Below, piece after piece: positions 36,881-46,237 of a DNA stretch of 64,000 nt. Under the pieces are notes generated by a model, which saw only the letters and a program-made list of their open reading frames with translations, was not told the origin of the DNA and did no database searches. The position numbers and the translations under genes were made by a program. The stretch spans positions 1 through 64,000 of the forward strand of contig JASMLR010000006.1 of NCBI GenBank assembly GCA_030748575.1, written 5' to 3'. Positions within the stretch are counted from its first letter, which is position 1; each line of letters begins with the position of its first letter. The stretch is from Phycisphaerales bacterium. Its GTDB lineage: Bacteria > Planctomycetota > Phycisphaerae > Phycisphaerales > SM1A02.

Positions 36881-37815
36881 GCCGCGCGTCCTCGCCTCGC
36901 GGCGTTCCAGAGCAGCCAGAGTTTTCGAGGCTTAGACAAGGACACCCGGTACAGCACGGTCTCGTGATCCGCCCGCTCGATCAGGTCAAGGATGGTCAGG
37001 CCGCCGGCAGCAAACAGCCACAGCATCGAACGTAAGTCAGCCGGCCCCGCATCGAGCAGCACGTCGACCTCGTCCAGAAGCGGGCGGGTCCGCGCAACAA
37101 GGTCCCGCATGACCGCCCGGTACTCCGCGAGGAAACTCCGGTCCGGCGCGTGCCCGACCGACGCGGTCGCACTGAGCCGGGCCTCGAAGTCGCCGCTGGG
37201 CATGCATGCTCGCGGAATGTAGATGCGATCCCGCTCCACCAGGTCTCGCCGGACATCCTGCCAGTGGTTGGCGAGTTGCAGCCCGGTGCACACGGCATCG
37301 CTCGCCGTCACCAGGTCCGGTCGATCGCCCACACCGGCCAGTTGCAGCACGAGCCGGCCCACCGGGTCGGCGCTGCCTCGGCAGTAGCCGATCAGGTCGT
37401 CCCAGGAGTCATACCGGTTCTGCCGCTGATCCTGCTCGAACGCGTCAATCAGTCTGTGAAACAGCGCCGTGTCCAACCCGTACCGATCGATCATCGGCGC
37501 CAGGGCCACGAACACCGGGTGACGGGGCTCGCCCGCTTCACACAGGCGAAGTTCGGACCGCCACCATGCAAGCCGCACGGACGCTGTTGCAGCGTCTTCG
37601 GACTCGTCCGACAGATCGTCGGCCCATCTGCAGAACGCGTACACGGCGGACACACCGTCACGCATCCGATCCGGCACAAAGCGGCTCAGTACGCTGAAGT
37701 TCTCATAGTGACCGAGCGTCAAGCGGCGACAATAGGCCGCGGCCTGCTCAACAGGGACGCACTCGCAGCGTTCGGGCCCCCACCGGTCCAACATGTCGAT
37801 GATCTGGCTGCCCAT
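36877..37815 (-). CDS. hpnC: Squalene synthase HpnC (hydroxysqualene synthase)
   Basis: Converts presqualene diphosphate to hydroxysqualene. The product has LTLGHYENFSVLSRFVP and FCRWADDLSDE (first Asp motif), QNRYDSWDDLIGYCRGSADPVG, then NHWQDVRRDLVERDRIYIP (second). The start is either the ATG at 37815 (312 residues, used here) or one at 37839. Neither has a clear ribosome-binding site, and the frame beyond enters the divergent ispH leader. It is the first gene of hpnCDE, back to back with ispH. Confidence 0.9.
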   Translation of the reverse strand: MGSQIIDMLDRWGPERCECVPVEQAAAYCRRLTLGHYENFSVLSRFVPDRMRDGVSAVYAFCRWADDLSDESEDAATASVRLAWWRSELRLCEAGEPRHPVFVALAPMIDRYGLDTALFHRLIDAFEQDQRQNRYDSWDDLIGYCRGSADPVGRLVLQLAGVGDRPDLVTASDAVCTGLQLANHWQDVRRDLVERDRIYIPRACMPSGDFEARLSATASVGHAPDRSFLAEYRAVMRDLVARTRPLLDEVDVLLDAGPADLRSMLWLFAAGGLTILDLIERADHETVLYRVSLSKPRKLWLLWNAARRGRAA

Positions 37816-37881
37816 CGAGGTCGGCAGGCTATCATGCATGCCCCGCCGCGGCCCATTCACGGACTGATCGAAGGAGACCCC

Positions 37882-38940
37882 ATGCGCATCCTGCTGGCCA
37901 ACCCACGTGGCTTCTGCGCCGGCGTGTACATGGCCATCGACGTGGTCGATCAACTCCTCGCCATCGTCCCCGGGGAGGCGATCTACGTGTATCACGAAAT
38001 CGTTCACAACAAGCACGTCGTGAATCGATTTGAACGCCGCGGCGTCCAATTCGTTGAGGCCATCACCGAGGTGCCGGAAGGTGCCGTCCTCGTCTTCAGC
38101 GCCCATGGTGTCGCCCCGTCGGTCAGGTTGGAGGCGGAGCGGCGGAGCCTCATCGCCATTGACGCAACCTGCCCGCTGGTGACCAAAGTCCACGCCGAGG
38201 CCATTCGCTACGCCGCGCGAGGCTGGCAGATTCTCCTCATCGGCCACAAGGACCATCAGGAGGTCATCGGAACGCGAGGCGAGGCCCCTGAGGCCATCCA
38301 GGTGGTCGATTCGCCGGAAGTCATCCCGGGCCTGCAGATCAACGACCCCGAGAAGCTGATCTACCTGACGCAAACGACGCTAAGTATGGATGAGGCCGCG
38401 AGCATCGTCTCTGCGCTTCGATCAGCGTTTCCGGCAATCCACGAACCTCCGAGCGAAGACATCTGCTACGCGACGACCAACCGCCAAATCGCTGTGCGAC
38501 ACCTGGCGCCCGAGTGCGATCTGGTCGTCGTCGTCGGCTCCCGCAACAGTTCCAATTCACAGCGACTTCGAGAACTCGCGGAGGCAAGCGGCACGCCCGC
38601 GGTGCTCATTGACGACCACCTCGAACTCGACGAAACACTGCTCAGCGGCGTAGACGCCTTGCTGCTGACCGCCGGCGCCAGCGCTCCGGAAGACCTCGTG
38701 CAATCCGTGCTTCTCCGACTCGCCGCCAGGGAAGATGTGGTCGTTGAACAACACGACGTGTTCCACGAGTCGGTTGAGTTCGGCCTGCCCGGCACGCTCA
38801 AGAAGTTCATGCGGAGCCGAGGTGTCGACCCCACGGGGCGTCGCATCGCCATGGACAACATCGCGTCGACGCGGCTGTTCCTGACCGAAAATGACATCGA
38901 ACACCGGGTCGTCGATCTGACGGTGAGCGCATCCCGGTGA
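37882..38940 (+). CDS. ispH: 4-hydroxy-3-methylbut-2-enyl diphosphate reductase
   Basis: Last enzyme of the MEP pathway, making IPP and DMAPP with a [4Fe-4S] cluster. The 352-residue product has the three cluster cysteines: Cys12 in RGFCAGV, one in DATCPLVTKVH, and one in DICYATTNRQ. The substrate segments EIVHNKHV, SAHGVAP and GSRNSSNSQRL are present. AAGGAG lies five bases before the ATG. It shares a short intergenic region with hpnC, tying precursor supply to squalene formation, and ends in a four-base overlap with rlmN. Confidence 0.96.
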   Translation: MRILLANPRGFCAGVYMAIDVVDQLLAIVPGEAIYVYHEIVHNKHVVNRFERRGVQFVEAITEVPEGAVLVFSAHGVAPSVRLEAERRSLIAIDATCPLVTKVHAEAIRYAARGWQILLIGHKDHQEVIGTRGEAPEAIQVVDSPEVIPGLQINDPEKLIYLTQTTLSMDEAASIVSALRSAFPAIHEPPSEDICYATTNRQIAVRHLAPECDLVVVVGSRNSSNSQRLRELAEASGTPAVLIDDHLELDETLLSGVDALLLTAGASAPEDLVQSVLLRLAAREDVVVEQHDVFHESVEFGLPGTLKKFMRSRGVDPTGRRIAMDNIASTRLFLTENDIEHRVVDLTVSASR

Positions 38941-40004
38941 GCCGCGGCCAGAGCTTCTTTGACCACACGCCTGAGAGCCTGCAGGACTGGTGCGTGTCCC
39001 GCGGGATGCCTCGGCACGCCTCGAGCCAGATGCTGACCTGGGTCTATGGGAACCAGGAAGTCAATCCGGCGGCCATGACCAACATTTCGGGCGACCACCG
39101 CGCCTTGATCGCAGCATCGCTGCCCATCGAAGAAGGACGGGAGATCCGCAGGCAGGTTGCCACGGACGGAACCCGCAAACTGCTCATCGAGTGGCCTGAT
39201 GCTGAGGACCGGCTCCCGATCGCGGGTCGCCAGCCCTCCACCGAAGCCGTGTTGATTCCGGCGGACGCACGCCGGACCGCCTGCATTTCCAGCCAGGTCG
39301 GGTGTCCGGTTGGATGCCGGTTCTGCGCATCAGGGATGGGTGGACTCGAAGGCAATCTGACGGCGGGGCGTATGGTCGAGCAGGTCCATCGGCTGGGCCG
39401 GCTCGGCGCAGGCCGCATCACCAATGTCGTCTTCATGGGAATGGGTGAGCCGCTCGCCAACTACAAGGCGGTCACGTCGGCCATTCGGACCATCAATGCA
39501 CCGTGGGGCCTCGGAATCGGCGCGCGACGCATCACGGTCTCCACCGTTGGCCTGCCCGAGGCCATTCGAAGGCTCGCATCGTTCTCACTGCCCGTCACCC
39601 TTGCCCTCAGCTTGCACGCCCCCGACGACGAACTTCGAAAGTCGCTCATTCCGTGGGCGGAGCATGCATCCATCGAGGACATCCTGGCCGCCTGCCGCGA
39701 CTACTTTGAAGCGACCGGCCGCGAGATCACCATTGAGTATCTGCTCCTCCGAGACGTCAATGACCGGCCGGAACATGCTCGGCTGCTGGCCGATCGCGCA
39801 CGCTCGCTTCGGTGCAACATCAACCTGATCCGCTACAACGAGGTCGAGGGCCTCCCATACGGCCGTCCCCGTGACGCAGACGTCCACGCCTTCCAGAGCG
39901 TCCTGCGGGATGCGAGGATCAACACGCACATTCGCGCAAGCCGTGGCCGAGACATTGACGCTGCATGCGGGCAATTGCGACAAGCGGCGCAGCAAGCGCG
40001 TTGA
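38937..40004 (+). CDS. rlmN: 23S rRNA (adenine2503-C2)-methyltransferase RlmN
   Basis: Radical SAM enzyme that methylates C2 of A2503 in 23S rRNA and A37 in some tRNAs. It starts at a GTG that overlaps the ispH stop (GTGA). The cluster motif is Cys123-x3-Cys127-x2-Cys130 in GCPVGCRFCASG. Family segments are NVVFMGMGEPLANY, RRITVSTVGL, ALSLHAPDDELR and EYLLLRDVND. The cysteine that carries the methyl group should lie in the C-terminal part (DAACGQLR). The 355-residue length is typical. Confidence 0.95.
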   Translation: MSRGQSFFDHTPESLQDWCVSRGMPRHASSQMLTWVYGNQEVNPAAMTNISGDHRALIAASLPIEEGREIRRQVATDGTRKLLIEWPDAEDRLPIAGRQPSTEAVLIPADARRTACISSQVGCPVGCRFCASGMGGLEGNLTAGRMVEQVHRLGRLGAGRITNVVFMGMGEPLANYKAVTSAIRTINAPWGLGIGARRITVSTVGLPEAIRRLASFSLPVTLALSLHAPDDELRKSLIPWAEHASIEDILAACRDYFEATGREITIEYLLLRDVNDRPEHARLLADRARSLRCNINLIRYNEVEGLPYGRPRDADVHAFQSVLRDARINTHIRASRGRDIDAACGQLRQAAQQAR

Positions 40005-40017
40005 CCGCTCGGCACCG

Positions 40018-43000
40018 CTACGACGATGGCTGATCAGCCTCTCGCCGGCGGCGGATCTCACGGCGAAACGCGGCAGGGCTGATCCGGCGCAGCCGGCCGT
40101 CGAGCGAGATCTCGTGCATCCATTCGATCGCCGCGTGCCAGCCGTCATAGTGATCTTCCGGAGCGCTGGCCGCCTGCATGACCGCCTCTTTGACCAGGTC
40201 GCGTACCTGCCGCTGCGATCGCCGTCCTCGCAGCTTGGATGGAACGACCCACCGCAGCGCAGCCAGCACATGCGCAAGCCAGTCGCTCGATCGAAGGTCC
40301 AGCCGCAGCCTCCACCGAACAAACGTGCACTCGATTCGCGTGAGGTAGCGGACCGAAATGTGATCGCCCCGACCCTTCCGCACATTGAGCCGCTGCCGGG
40401 TGAGCCTGCGGTGCTCGCTGCCGATGGCCATGGACGCCACGTACACCGCGTCTCTGATGAGGAGGGACTCCGCCAGCGGCAGGACCGCAGCCCGGGTCAG
40501 TGCCCGGCCGGTGTCCGCCCGGTCGGCTCGGTACAAGGCAATGATGCGGTCGGCAAACCGTTCGGCCAACTCAAACCCACCCCAAGTCACGCACCGCCGG
40601 AGTGCCACGATGAAGTCCCGATGGGCCTCCCGGCCCGGCGACGTTTCCAGCAGGCCAGGCACTTCTCCGATCGCCCGCTCCACGAGTTGGCGGAACCGAT
40701 CCGCACGATCTCGCCCGTACCCCTTTCCACGAGCCAGCATGAGCCGATACCGCCGCACGGACTTGCCGGCCGGCTCCAGGGGTGCTTCCTGCGTGCGCAG
40801 GAGCCCGTCGGGATCACCCCATGCGGCCCTGCCGTGTTCAAAGGCCTCGGCAAGCCGCGCGACGCCGCTGGCCTTCACTCGCTGCATGGCCTGATGCATC
40901 GCATCCAGTGAGAGCGGAATGGCCCCCGACTGCCACGCCATACCGAGCAGCACCATGTCCGCGAGCCGCTCATTGTGAAACTGAAATCGGCATGCGCCCG
41001 TCACGTCCGCTGCCGTGACGGCATCGTCGCCCAGCGCCCGCTCCAGGTGGCCCGCAATGATCTGACCGAATCCTTCGGGCTCATCCCCACGGTCGATTTC
41101 CTCTTCGAACGCGCCGGTGTTGGCGACCACCCGGGTCCGACCGCGGCCAGCCACGCGAAGTGCGCCGTCAGGGTCCACCGCTCGCAGCGTGGCGAGGCGG
41201 TCATACCCGATCAGCAGATCGGCTTCGCCCCAGGGGACAATCGGCGGGACCGCTGCGCGTTCCGCCTGATCTCGCGGGCGAGAGAACACGATCTGCGCAT
41301 GGGCCCGCCGCCCGGGCCCGATCGGCATCGGATCAGCCAGCGTCTCCACGTGGTATCCCATCACGACGGCGGCCTCCTGCAGGACCGCAGCGACGACACC
41401 CGGAGCGGTGCTTCGAAGCCCCGCCAGGTGGGCGTACCACACGGGACTCTCGGCATGCAGAAACTCGGGCTGCCCCGGAACCGCCTCGTCGCCAACCCCA
41501 CGGCTGGGCGCGCGGGACCGCCGCACTTCAATCTGCTCGACGATGGGCTGCACGCGGGCGGCGACTCTGGGCGGCCATCGCAGGGGCACGGCCTCGACCG
41601 CCATCGTCGCGCGGCTCGACACCGCCTCGTGAACCGCCCACTGATCACGCTGCCTCAAACGTGAGGGTTGGCGGATTACGCACGCCCGGTCAGCCGGCCA
41701 GACGAGTTGCTGGGTCACCTGATATCCCACCCGATCGACGTCCTCGACCTCCCGGTCAAAGGTGGCCGCATCGAATCGGGGCGGAGGGCCGTCTTCGAGA
41801 ATCAGCACCGTCAGGCCGGCCGCGGCTGCGGCGCCCCGCATGTGCCGGGCCAGCTCCGCCGGGCCGGGGCTGGTCGGCCGCTGCACGCGGACCAGATTCG
41901 CTGCAGCCGAAGGGGTGACGGCCCGCGTGAGCCGCTCAAGGTCCTGGCCGCCTGACCCCGAACTCGCCGCCACGACCATCAGCCAGGATCCGCCATCCAC
42001 AGCGGCCTGCCGGACCGCGGCGGCGCCGTTGCGGCGAAACGACGAGGCCGTCCAGACTTCGCACATGACGACCCGGCCTTCAGCCGGACCAATCCGGAGG
42101 CCGTCAAAGAGCCACTGAATTGGCTCCTGCTGCCCATCTTCGGGCGGCTCCTCGCCGGCTTCGTCGGGCTCGCCCCCCGCCTCAAGCGTCGTCAGGACCG
42201 ACGCCCGAATGTGCGCCGCATGCGCCGCCTCGCCAAACTTCATGGCGTCCGGATACGCAGGGCATGGGGGCGGCGGCGAACTCAACCGCTCCTCAAGCGG
42301 CGTCCCTGTCACGACAGGCTGGATCAGCGGCGTCAGCACGCGGGCCAGCGGCGATGGATGAGTCAGGCCGGCTGCCGAGGCCCCCCCGGGCAGTTCACGG
42401 CCCCAGACGGATGCCGGGGTCTGACCATCACCGGCCAGCCGCTGGGCCCGCCGACGCGCGGCCACTTCGACGGTCTGACCACTCGGCTCCAGCACGACAA
42501 CATCCCTGCAGCGCAGCAGCAGACGCTCGATGGCGGCTTCGTCGAGCGGATTGGAAACGACCAGATGCAGCGTTGGCACCCGGCCCTCGACGCCGAGAAT
42601 GACCTCGATGCGCCGCATCGCCCGCACGACAGCACCGACGACGATGAAGCCGACCGGAGCCCTCTCCCCGGGGCTCGGCATCGAACGCGCCGAGTTCAAC
42701 TCAAGCCGTCTGGTGATTCGAAGCGGGCCGCCGAGTTGGTCCCACCGTGGACCACGTCGTCGCGGCGGGCCGGCAAGCGGGCTCCCCCCCATCCGGTTCG
42801 GATGGATCTTGACACTGGACATGGCTCGCAGGATGTCGCGGTCGACGAGCATCACGGCTGGAATGCGGGCGCCCCTGCTGAGCCGCAGCGTGTGCTCGAC
42901 CGCGTCCCGAACATGCGACACCGAGGTCGCTTCGAGTACGGGCAGGCCCGCCTCGACCAGTTGCGCGCGGAGCCCGGCTCTGCCTGCATCATCCTCCAGC

Positions 43001-43380
43001 AGCACGGCCAGTCCCTCGGCTTCCTCCAGCGGCGGATCCACCGATCGCAGCAACGCGCGAATCCCGTTCCCAACAGTGGGGCCCGAGAGTACGACCACGA
43101 CATGCCGGCCGTCCCGGGCCGCCCACCGCCCCAACTGCATCACGCGGCCCGCGTCGTCTGTTGAGCGGACGACCAGCCGGTGACGCCGCAGAAAGTCCTT
43201 GATGCTTGGCTGCAGCACCGCCCGCTCAAGCGAGCGGGACCCGCTGCTTTGCGTGAAGATGAACCGAGACACAGCGGCCTCACTCTCAAGCACGCCTTTG
43301 ATCGCCGCCTCGTGCGCCGTCAGGACTGCCTGCCCCTCATGCCGCTGCAGCGGATGGCCAACCTGGTCCGGCGACGTCAC
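40018..43380 (-). CDS. Degenerate indolepyruvate ferredoxin oxidoreductase-like protein (IorA-IorB fusion)
   Basis: A roughly 1,120-residue chain with the order of parts of a 2-oxoacid:ferredoxin oxidoreductase. First an IorA-like N-terminal region (LTAHEAAIKGVLESEAAV through LRLSRGARIPAVMLVDRD) and a TPP-domain-like middle (from about FGEAAHAAHIRASVL to AGLTVLILEDGP). Then an IorB-like gamma part (EADLLIGYDRLATLRAVDPDG, MVLLGMAWQSGAIPLSLDAMHQAM) and a C-terminal domain. The usual GDxxF/N metal-TPP signature and the CPGCPHR motif are not recognisable, and no 4-cysteine ferredoxin segment is seen. It is probably not a conventional TPP enzyme. Two GTG starts are possible (43389 and 43380); the latter gives a four-base overlap with the HAD gene. 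Confidence 0.65.
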   Translation of the reverse strand: MTSPDQVGHPLQRHEGQAVLTAHEAAIKGVLESEAAVSRFIFTQSSGSRSLERAVLQPSIKDFLRRHRLVVRSTDDAGRVMQLGRWAARDGRHVVVVLSGPTVGNGIRALLRSVDPPLEEAEGLAVLLEDDAGRAGLRAQLVEAGLPVLEATSVSHVRDAVEHTLRLSRGARIPAVMLVDRDILRAMSSVKIHPNRMGGSPLAGPPRRRGPRWDQLGGPLRITRRLELNSARSMPSPGERAPVGFIVVGAVVRAMRRIEVILGVEGRVPTLHLVVSNPLDEAAIERLLLRCRDVVVLEPSGQTVEVAARRRAQRLAGDGQTPASVWGRELPGGASAAGLTHPSPLARVLTPLIQPVVTGTPLEERLSSPPPPCPAYPDAMKFGEAAHAAHIRASVLTTLEAGGEPDEAGEEPPEDGQQEPIQWLFDGLRIGPAEGRVVMCEVWTASSFRRNGAAAVRQAAVDGGSWLMVVAASSGSGGQDLERLTRAVTPSAAANLVRVQRPTSPGPAELARHMRGAAAAAGLTVLILEDGPPPRFDAATFDREVEDVDRVGYQVTQQLVWPADRACVIRQPSRLRQRDQWAVHEAVSSRATMAVEAVPLRWPPRVAARVQPIVEQIEVRRSRAPSRGVGDEAVPGQPEFLHAESPVWYAHLAGLRSTAPGVVAAVLQEAAVVMGYHVETLADPMPIGPGRRAHAQIVFSRPRDQAERAAVPPIVPWGEADLLIGYDRLATLRAVDPDGALRVAGRGRTRVVANTGAFEEEIDRGDEPEGFGQIIAGHLERALGDDAVTAADVTGACRFQFHNERLADMVLLGMAWQSGAIPLSLDAMHQAMQRVKASGVARLAEAFEHGRAAWGDPDGLLRTQEAPLEPAGKSVRRYRLMLARGKGYGRDRADRFRQLVERAIGEVPGLLETSPGREAHRDFIVALRRCVTWGGFELAERFADRIIALYRADRADTGRALTRAAVLPLAESLLIRDAVYVASMAIGSEHRRLTRQRLNVRKGRGDHISVRYLTRIECTFVRWRLRLDLRSSDWLAHVLAALRWVVPSKLRGRRSQRQVRDLVKEAVMQAASAPEDHYDGWHAAIEWMHEISLDGRLRRISPAAFRREIRRRREADQPSS

Positions 43381-44267
43381 TCCGCACACGCTCCGGCCAG
43401 ACGAAGCTTCCCATCCAGCAGATCGTGAATCAGGTGCGCGACGCCATCGGCGTGATGCGGTCCCGTCACGGCATCCGCCACCGCAAGGACCCGATGATCG
43501 GCATTCTCAACGGCCACGCCCAGACCGCACTGCTGCAACAACAGGACGTCGTTGACACCATCACCGACCGCCGCGGCCCGCTCGGAGTCAAGACCCTCGC
43601 GGCGACAGTGGGACTGCAACATGGTCCACTTGTCCGCCTGGGGATGAAACACCTCAAGCAGGTGAACGGCTGTGCCGTGATGGGCCGAACTCGTCACGGC
43701 CTCCCAGTGCCTTGCCAGCACCCGATCGCCGAGTGCTGCGTCGATTGCGTCCACCATCGGCGCGCATGCATGGGGGCTGCCGATGGCGCCGACTCGGACC
43801 GTGTCCTCGGGCCACGGGTCGTCGTCCAACCGCTCAACCCTCTTGTAGGTGGCGCCGGTCGACTCAAACCACCATGCGGACACCGGATGAATGTCTCCAA
43901 CACCGACCATGAGGTAATCAACACCACACGTATGGTGGTCCTTGAGCAACATCGCCAGCGAAGGGGTCTCAAGCACGTGTGACACGGCATGTTCCACGTC
44001 GCGGGCAGGCACCGTCAGCCGATCGAGCGTCCTGGCAGCCGTGACGTCCTGAAGCAACGCGCCGCTCGCCGCAATCAACGCCCCGCTGTAGTCGATGCTC
44101 TCCAGAATGTCGCCGCATTCACTCAGGGTCCTGCCGGTGGCAATGACATAGGACAATCCTTCCGACGTCGCGCGATGCAGCGCCTCGCGGTTGGCGCCAG
44201 ACACCGTGCCACCGGCGCCAAGCAAGGTGCCGTCCAGATCGATCGCGAGCAGTTCGGGACGCCCCAT
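43377..44267 (-). CDS. Cof-type HAD-superfamily phosphatase
   Basis: A 296-residue haloacid dehalogenase-like hydrolase, class IIB (Cof). Motif I is LLAIDLDGTLLG, with DxDGT at the start. Motif II is IATGRTLSECGD. The lysine/motif III region is in the middle, and AAAVGDGVNDVLLLQQCGLGVAVEN is the GDxxND motif IV. The family dephosphorylates sugar phosphates or FMN; the substrate is unknown. The start at 44267 opens MGRPELLAIDLDGT. Upstream frame extension is low-complexity. It is the first gene of a two-gene unit with the giant oxidoreductase-like gene and diverges from the kinase gene. Confidence 0.9.
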   Translation of the reverse strand: MGRPELLAIDLDGTLLGAGGTVSGANREALHRATSEGLSYVIATGRTLSECGDILESIDYSGALIAASGALLQDVTAARTLDRLTVPARDVEHAVSHVLETPSLAMLLKDHHTCGVDYLMVGVGDIHPVSAWWFESTGATYKRVERLDDDPWPEDTVRVGAIGSPHACAPMVDAIDAALGDRVLARHWEAVTSSAHHGTAVHLLEVFHPQADKWTMLQSHCRREGLDSERAAAVGDGVNDVLLLQQCGLGVAVENADHRVLAVADAVTGPHHADGVAHLIHDLLDGKLRLAGACAE

Positions 44268-44365
44268 GGGGTGAACGGTAACACGCCCACAGGCGTCTGA
44301 CTTGATGTCAGGCAGGCATGCCCGTACGGTTGGGGCGTCCGGCACTTCCCGGGCATCGGAGCGCA

Positions 44366-45316
44366 ATGCACCACGACCCGACCCTCGCAACGAATCTCCT
44401 GCCGGTTCTCAGAGACGCCTGCAATGGTCATCTCGGCGACGTGTCCTGGTTCCGCGCCGACTGGCAACGGGGCGGGGCCAGCACAGGATGGTCCACCTGG
44501 ACCACAGATCAGACACCGCCGCGGGACGTCGTCGTCAAGTTTCCGGTCGTCCCCTCTGAGCTCTACTGGACCCGGAGGCTGCAATCGCCGGACGGCAGCC
44601 CTCCGGCCGTTGTCCCCCACCTGTTTGCGTCAGGCACGTCGCTCGGCCACTACGACCTTGCCTGGATCATCATCGAGCGGCTGCCCTGCGGGCCGCTCGG
44701 CCTCCGCTGGCACAAGGATCACATCAACCGAACCGCCGAGGCCGTCGCCCGGTTTCATGCCGAAACCGACCCGCTCCCGGTCGAGGGTGACGACGCCCGA
44801 CGCGAAGACTGGGCGCCGCTGCTGGAGCGGGCCCGCGCGTCGGTCCGTGACAATCACATTGCCAGTACCGCCAGATGGACCGAGGGCATCAAGCGGGTGC
44901 AGCGGCTCCATGCGGATCTGGTTGAGCGGTGGAGAGGCCGGGACACCACGCACTGGATTCACGGCGACCTGCACCTGGCCAACGCCATGTCCCGAGCCTC
45001 GGCGCAGTCGGGCGATGTGGTCCTGATCGACCTGGCCGAAGTCAGGCCGGGACACTGGACAGAAGACGCCGTCTACCTGGAACGGCAACTCTGGGGCAGG
45101 CCGGACCGGCTGGAGTTGACCAGGCCCGTGCGGGCCGTCGCGAGGGCCCGCAGGAAGGCCGGGCTCAAGGCCGAGGCCGAAGGCCACGCGCTGGCCGACA
45201 TCAGGCGGATACTGATGGCCGCCACGGCGCCGGCGTTCCTGAAGACCGAGGGGCACCCCCGCCATCTGGCAGGCGCGATCGGGCAGTTGGAGGCCGCGTT
45301 GGGGCGGCTTCACTGA
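44366..45316 (+). CDS. APH-family phosphotransferase
   Basis: A 316-residue protein of the aminoglycoside/choline kinase fold. The catalytic loop is WIHGDLHLANAM (HGDxxxxN) and the metal motif is VVLIDLAEVRPGHW, where the second acidic residue is Glu rather than Asp. The nucleotide lobe reads RDVVVKFP. The substrate is unknown; the family covers homoserine, choline, fructosamine and antibiotics. GGAG precedes the ATG. Alone in orientation between a divergent HAD gene and the YfgM-like gene 105 bases downstream. Confidence 0.82.
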   Translation: MHHDPTLATNLLPVLRDACNGHLGDVSWFRADWQRGGASTGWSTWTTDQTPPRDVVVKFPVVPSELYWTRRLQSPDGSPPAVVPHLFASGTSLGHYDLAWIIIERLPCGPLGLRWHKDHINRTAEAVARFHAETDPLPVEGDDARREDWAPLLERARASVRDNHIASTARWTEGIKRVQRLHADLVERWRGRDTTHWIHGDLHLANAMSRASAQSGDVVLIDLAEVRPGHWTEDAVYLERQLWGRPDRLELTRPVRAVARARRKAGLKAEAEGHALADIRRILMAATAPAFLKTEGHPRHLAGAIGQLEAALGRLH

Positions 45317-45421
45317 GGCTTGAGCCATCGGGGGAACCCTCGCAGTGGGCCCCGCTTGGCGGTACGATGCCGGGTCACCTTCGCCCCCACGGGGGCGGCA
45401 ACGCAGGGATTCCACTCGACC

Positions 45422-46237
45422 ATGGCTGGCAATGAAGATCGCAAACGCCTTGAGCAGGTCCACCAGACCGACCTGAATGAGGGCCGCATCAACGAGGATT
45501 TCGTGACGTGGCTCAAGACCAAAGGGCCCACGTGGCTCCTGATCATTCTTGCGTTCATCGTCGCCTACCTGTGGATGAATCGGTGGCAGGCCCAGGAGCA
45601 GCGGGAGCGGAACGAAGCCTGGGCTGACCTGGCGACCACCGTGCAGCCCGCCTCCCTGGAGGATGTTGCGATTCGCCACGCCGGCATCGACGCGGTGCCG
45701 GCCCTCGCCCGACTCACAGCCGCCGACTCCCTCCTGCGGGAGATTCAACTTGGAAGCACGACCGCCGAGGACGGCCAGACCATCGTGAAACTGGAAGGCG
45801 ACGCCCGGGCGTCGCACCTGGCTCAGGCCGGCCGCCTGTACGAAGCGGTTCTCGCCGAAGACGACGGGTCGTCCGGCAAGGCCGTCGTGATCGTGGCCGC
45901 GCTGAACGGACTGGCGGCGGTCGCGGAGTGCGAAGGCAACGTCGCAGCAGCGGAAGAACGCTATCGAGAGGCGGCGCGCCGCGCCGAAGGCTGGATGCCG
46001 GCCATCGCCGAGCAGGCGACCGCCCGCGCCGACTCGGTATCCGAACTGGCCGGGGACATCGAGTTCGCGCAGGCCCCCGCCCCGCCAGCCGTGCCGACCG
46101 GGCCACCCACGCCGGCCCCCGGACTTGCCCCGCCCCCGCTGGGCAGCACCCCGCCGCCGGCAGCGGCGCCCGAAACACCGGCGGCGCCCGAAACACCAGC
46201 CGCGTCCCCTGAGCCGGCTGCCGACTCCCCCAAGTGA
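45422..46237 (+). CDS. Membrane-anchored TPR-like protein (YfgM-like)
   Basis: A 271-residue protein with a cytoplasmic start, one span (WLLIILAFIVAYLWMNRW) and a periplasmic helical part rich in Ala and Glu. The helical part reads like YfgM/tetratricopeptide repeats (HLAQAGRLYEAVLAED, VAAAEERYREAARRAEG). A Pro/Ala-rich tail with two EPAAPETPAA-like units follows. YfgM proteins assist the SecYEG export machinery. The ATG at 45422 is chosen because the earlier frame (from 45320) is low-complexity and lacks this layout. The stop overlaps the following pseudouridine synthase GTG. Confidence 0.7.
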   Translation: MAGNEDRKRLEQVHQTDLNEGRINEDFVTWLKTKGPTWLLIILAFIVAYLWMNRWQAQEQRERNEAWADLATTVQPASLEDVAIRHAGIDAVPALARLTAADSLLREIQLGSTTAEDGQTIVKLEGDARASHLAQAGRLYEAVLAEDDGSSGKAVVIVAALNGLAAVAECEGNVAAAEERYREAARRAEGWMPAIAEQATARADSVSELAGDIEFAQAPAPPAVPTGPPTPAPGLAPPPLGSTPPPAAAPETPAAPETPAASPEPAADSPK

